Shown: piece after piece, positions 18,801 through 22,818 of the stretch
Layout of the letters: each line of letters opens with the position of its first letter
Position numbering within the stretch: position 1 is the stretch's first letter
Assembly: GCA_900404475.1 (NCBI GenBank)
Contig: OUQQ01000189.1
Span: 1-22,818 of the forward strand
DNA: 22,818 nucleotides
Direction: 5' to 3'
Origin: Spongospora subterranea
Taxonomy: Eukaryota > Endomyxa > Phytomyxea > Plasmodiophorida > Plasmodiophoridae
Made by a program: the position numbers and the translations under genes
The notes under the pieces: generated by a model
What the model was told of the DNA's origin: nothing
The model's database searches: none
The model's input: only the letters and a program-made list of their open reading frames with translations

Positions 18801-21129
18801 ATGTCGTCTGAGGCACCTTCCATCTCCAAAACAACCGATGTTGTAGTCGAAATGTCGCCCTCGAATCAATCCAAATATGGGTCCGACACGTGGTTCGGGA
18901 TTGGTAAGATCAGCAACCATATCTGGAAAGAGCTGTCGCTATGTGCATATCCCATTCTGCTTGAGACTGCTTCTGGAGTTGAGCCACAGATGTTCGACGT
19001 GACGCTGGATAGCTGCACACATCTCTGTCAAGCGTTTGACACCACAGCCGACGGACGAGTTTCTCGGGCCGAGCTAACAATGGGTCTAGAATCCAAAGGA
19101 TTTTCTAGTCTGGATGCTTGCCAATCATATCAAGAGCTAATCGACATTTTAGAAGTTATCAATGCCGGAGCTCAGGTTGTCACTCCTGAACAATTGAGTT
19201 GGATACTTCAACGAGTTAAACTCGAAAAGTTGGCGAACTCTGCATTTTTCGACATCAAAAGCTACGACAATGAGTGCAACTGTTTCAAAAACTCTCCTCT
19301 AACAAGTTTCATATACAATCCACGCGAGTCCATCTCTGCCGATATTTTGACAGTATCAGACCAGCGGAACTTCTTTTTAAAAGATGAGCACCACACCAAT
19401 TCGTTCAGCAGCAAGGGTATGCATTACCTGATAGCCTCTATAATTGAAATTTAATCAGCAACATTAGCCTCAGTGCACTGGATTGCGTTCGCCGACGTGG
19501 TTGGTTTAGATGGCGATTTGAGTAGGTGTTCTGTTGCTCAAAAGAACCGAAGAATTGTTCTTATGCTTTGCCTGAGGTTTCGGCTACACCCGCTCTCTCT
19601 TGACCGTGTTCTGAATTTGGATTGGGAAACACCGAAACGGTATTTGGTTGGCTTGTTCTCCTGTGTCGTTTCTCAGCTGTATATAGATATATATTCGGTC
19701 GTTTTGATTTCTTAATTCTACCTGTTTACCGTTTGACCAAACTGTCGCGGCAGTCAATGGATATCTGTGAAAGAAGAACCAAAACTACACACTCACATCT
19801 TACGCGGCATGAATCTGGCCCTCGGCCTGTACCATTTGTTGAGATAGAACAATGTCAGGTTGCAATCTGGAATGATCGCATCAGATGGAACGAACTGATT
19901 CATGTCCAAGTAAGTAGTGAGAATATTAATGTTGCACCTGGGTCTCATAGTTCGAGCAGTCAAAATGGATTTCAGCAAATCTTCGAATTCATAGTAACGA
20001 GTTTGATAACGGCAAATCGCCGTCGATGTGGAAAGACGCATCTGCAGAGCCCATATTTAGTGGTGTTACTGGCCAACTTGAGGCTAACTACTCGATGTTA
20101 AGGCGTGGCAACAGTGATTGGCTTCAATTCGCAAGTATATTCAAATAGAATTTTGTGAAGAGTTAACTAAGTTTCCTATAGTCTTTGAGGCAATCGCAAA
20201 AGACCTTGCTAATGTCGTCAATGCACTTCGAAGCCTCATAGAATTCCATCAAGTTATGCTTCGATTTGTATCCAAACGCATCATTAAACCGCATATTCTC
20301 AGGATCTACTTCACACTGAGGAGTCCCATTATGCGACAAATAATATGAAGATGATCATCGCCCTTAATGACGATTTAGGTCGAGATACTCTGAGTTGCGA
20401 TAATGGTTAATTAACAGTTCGACTGTGAGTACAGAGAATCTAAAGCGAAAAATCCGACCTTTGCGAAGAATTGTCAGAGGCTTAGCGGACGATCCAGAGC
20501 GCAACGGAAGCATCAGGTAATTCTGCATAGGAAGCCCGTAGCAATCCTGAGTGTTTTGTCAGGCGTTATTTGGCAGATTGTACGATAATTGTCTCAGCGC
20601 AGATGTCTCCGCGTTTGCAGTCCTGACTCTTAACTAACTGTATAGGTGATGAAGATATCAACAATTCGCTGCTGGACATGGAACAAATGAGTGTACAATG
20701 CGATTCGTTAAAGAATGAGGTTCGCACATACAAGGACACCCGAACAAATACAATGCTGTTCATATTATCGGTAGGCTGGTGCAAATCCTCCCCGATGACC
20801 CGTTTGTCTCAGCCTAGTTTCAGATGGTTACAACTCTGTTCATTCCTGCCCAATTTATAACGGTATACATCGCATCGCCAAGAGTTCTTTGGAACGCTAA
20901 TATGGCTTCAGGGTTTATATGGAATGAATTTTTACGACGTTGATCACCAGCAATCATCGATCCCAGAGCTGACTTGGTAGTCTGATGCGCCTCTCCATTC
21001 CGTGTCAATTCTCACCTGTAGTATAGGCGATATGGTTATGCATATTTCTGGTGCTTAATTTTGTTGATTATTGCTGGTACACTGTTGTTGTTCAAGAAGA
21101 TGAAGATGTTTCCCAGGTTAAAGAGGTGA
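18801..21129 (+). CDS. EF-hand plus CorA/ALR-type magnesium transporter, 12 exons, complete
   Basis: Exons 18801-19416, 19474-19639, 19687-19909, 19960-20134, 20182-20252, 20303-20378, 20435-20516, 20563-20579, 20646-20770, 20824-20862, 20912-20976 and 21027-21129 join in phase to 585 residues. An N-terminal EF-hand pair comes first: a canonical loop, DTTADGRVSRAE (80-91), and a degenerate second loop. The CorA domain follows, with RFRLHPLSLDRVLNL, then FLILPVYRL, a long helical stalk (LKRKIRPLRRIV, YLADCDEDI), and EVRTYKDTRTN leading into TM1 (about 506-533, FILSMVTTLFIPAQFITG). The signature GMN sits at 534-536 in GLYGMNF, then ELTWRYGYAYFW and TM2 (to about 574). It ends FKKMKMFPRLKR. GMN proteins form pentameric Mg2+ channels. 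The EF-hand suggests control by Ca2+ or Mg2+ in the cytosol (inference). The start is the first in-frame ATG. Exons 8 (17 nt) and 10 (39 nt) are very small. Confidence 0.95.
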
Positions 21130-21420
21130 TGTGATTTTCTCAGCTCGCCCGCACTGAGATTAATGTCGAAAAATTCAACTGTCGTGATTATATATGCGAA
21201 GAATAAACTGTCGATCTACCTGACAGTGAGCAAGATTCGCTTGGGATACATTCTGGTCAATATAAGTGATGGTCTGGTTTTGGTCAACTGTAACTGCATG
21301 TAATCAAGTGTACTGTAGTCAGGTGTTTTTGGTCTGGGAGTTGAGCGCGTTTGTCGGAACTGGTACATATGTACTGTGTTGGCAAACTGTGGGAATGGAC
21401 CAGAAATATATATATGCGGT
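21130..21420 (+). promoter_or_regulatory. Intergenic region between the tandem CorA genes
   Basis: This 291-bp stretch holds the 3' end of the first CorA gene and the promoter of the second. No open frame or repeat of note is seen. It contains AT-rich words (TATATATGCG near 21187, ATATATATATGCGG near 21405) close to the second ATG. Confidence 0.4.
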
Positions 21421-22818
21421 ATGGAAACCATTCAGCCTTTCAGCAAACCGCTCCTAGATAGATCGCGAACTTCGATTTCGCATAATACTTCGAAAATAAC
21501 AGTCCCCAACCTTGTCAAAGCGTTCTCAGCCGGTTCGGCTGATGATTTTCAGTCCATGGACACCATGGATTTCGGAACTTGGTTTGGCTTAGGCCATATC
21601 AGCGAAGTTATTTGGACAGAATTAGCCAAGTGTGCGCATCCGATCCCACTTGGGAATATTTCAGAAATCGACACCCAAATGTTTGATGTCACTACCGAAG
21701 GGTGCACCCGTTTGTTCCAGGTATTCGATAGGACTTCAGACGGTCAAATATCCCGCTCTGAGCTCTTGGAAGGACTCCAATCCAAAGGATTTTCCGACCT
21801 TGACCAATGTCTGTCATTCGACAAGCTTATCGACATCATCGAGATGCTAAATGAAGAGAATACAGTGACTCCTCTGCAGTTGGGATGGATTCTTCAGAGA
21901 ATCAAACTGGAACAACTAACGGACCGGACATCGAGTAATTTCTTGAAATGCGTCATCAGCGGTTGCATAACCCCCGAACCTGGGAATCTCTGTTCAATCC
22001 AGTATAACGCTAAAGACTCCAAAACGCTCTGCATTCGATCTAGCCAGGATATGCGAACTTTCTTTTGCAGAGATGATCGTCATAAAGACATTGCCAAAAA
22101 CACAGGTACTCAAAGACACCAGAACCGTATTTATTGGTGATGAAGATGCGATCATGTATTAGTTCAATGGATATCGTTAGACGATGTAGGGGGAATCATA
22201 GCTCATGCTGAGCCCTGCGTATCGGCGGAAACCAATCGGCGTATCATGCTGCTAATGGCGCTACGGTTCCGCCTTCATCCTTTAGCCCTTGACAAAATTC
22301 TGAACTTGCACTATGAAAGACCGAAAAGGTATCCGTTGAATGGTCATGTACGATATAGGTTTGTTGATAGTAGATCGCAGTTATATCCTTGGACGACATA
22401 ATTTCATGATTATCCCGGTTTATCGTCTCACCACACGGTCGATTCAGTCGTTTTCGAAATACATTCGGGCTCAGGAAACGGATTTCGGAAAGCAACGCGC
22501 TGAAGCTCTGTCGGTCATCCGGCCGTTCATCGAGATTGAGGAATGCGAAATCGCCATATTCAACGATATATTGACCTGGAATGAGCTGATTCATATCCAG
22601 ACAAGATGGCGTCTGGCTAATATGAGAATGCATTGCCGCATTCCAAGCGATATCAAAATCGCGTCTCAGGTTGCGCCAGAAGAGATTGCCACTCCCATAT
22701 TCGCCGATCTGAAACGGCAATTGGAGACAAACTACTCGTTGTTAAGGAGAGGGAACACAGAATGGCTACAGTTCGCTAGTATGAAACTATCGCTGATGCA
22801 TGTGGTCATTCCTTTTTT
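21421..22818 (+). CDS. Second EF-hand plus CorA-type transporter gene, tandem paralogue, cut by the window end
   Basis: Exons 21421-22105, 22163-22328 and 22381-22778; the next intron (donor GTATGAAA at 22779) runs off the window. The 460 or so visible residues match the upstream gene along their length: the same DFGTWFGLGHIS-like start region, a canonical EF-hand loop, DRTSDGQISRSE (103-114), a degenerate second loop (EENTVTPLQLGWIL), the CorA segment RFRLHPLALDKILNL, NFMIIPVYRL and FIEIEECEIAIF. Exon 2 is 166 nt in both copies with identical phases. Unlike the first copy, it has no intron within the IHIQTRW segment, so exon 3 is continuous. The stalk, transmembrane helices and GMN motif must lie beyond the window. 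The longer, different N-terminus (METIQPFSKPLL) may alter regulation. The start is the ATG at 21421; an in-frame ATG upstream at 21376 is possible but lies in promoter-like sequence. Confidence 0.94.

Noticed and set aside
22329..22380. GTATCC donor in the second CorA gene resembling a U12 donor
   Set aside because: No U12-like branch site is present upstream of the acceptor, and the intron is in the same position as a plain GT-AG intron in copy 1.
22244..22720. Long minus-strand frame of 158 residues
   Set aside because: It is the antisense shadow of CorA paralogue exons 2-3, which carry clear family motifs and matching splice phases.

Overview
The window is eukaryotic nuclear DNA. Genes are broken by many very short GT-AG introns: the 48 complete introns I could place run from 46 to 92 nt, most of them 46-70. 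Genes lie close together on both strands and there is no operon-like layout. Reading frames were rebuilt by hand from splice sites, phase continuity and family motifs. The gene set (phosphoglycerate kinase, REV1, EF-hand CorA transporters, a polysaccharide-deacetylase-like membrane protein) fits a compact unicellular eukaryote. An early-diverging fungus or fungus-related protist is my best guess, but the sequence does not settle this.

Layout. 180-2212 (+) is a complete 12-exon phosphoglycerate kinase. It converges, 27 bp apart, on a complete 15-exon REV1 translesion polymerase (5735-2240, -). 5736-8172 holds palindromic DNA, a broken Harbinger-type transposase remnant and a cluster of degenerate direct and inverted repeats. 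9129-8173 (-) is a single-pass acidic membrane protein. 9238-9527 is a minisatellite with a 63-bp period. 9600-11071 is unresolved. 11072-11517 (+) is a small three-exon gene for a secreted His/Asp-rich protein, converging on 13166-11586 (-), a membrane-anchored polysaccharide-deacetylase-like protein that has lost its metal ligands. 17143-13672 (-) encodes a 1032-residue coiled-coil protein and 18205-17253 (-) a probable mitochondrial membrane protein with EF-hand-like stretches. A 595-bp divergent intergenic region separates the latter from two tandem genes for EF-hand plus CorA magnesium-transporter proteins (18801-21129 complete; 21421 onward cut by the window edge).

Two single N characters (1435 and 6695) each sit exactly between two abutting copies of the same 186-bp or 160-bp sequence. 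These look like unmerged contig overlaps rather than biology, and the PGK reading frame needs only one of the copies.

The observations I rate highest are the secreted His/Asp-rich protein, the metal-ligand-less deacetylase with a long basic cytoplasmic tail, and the tandem calcium-sensor CorA genes. The functional links I propose between them are inference.
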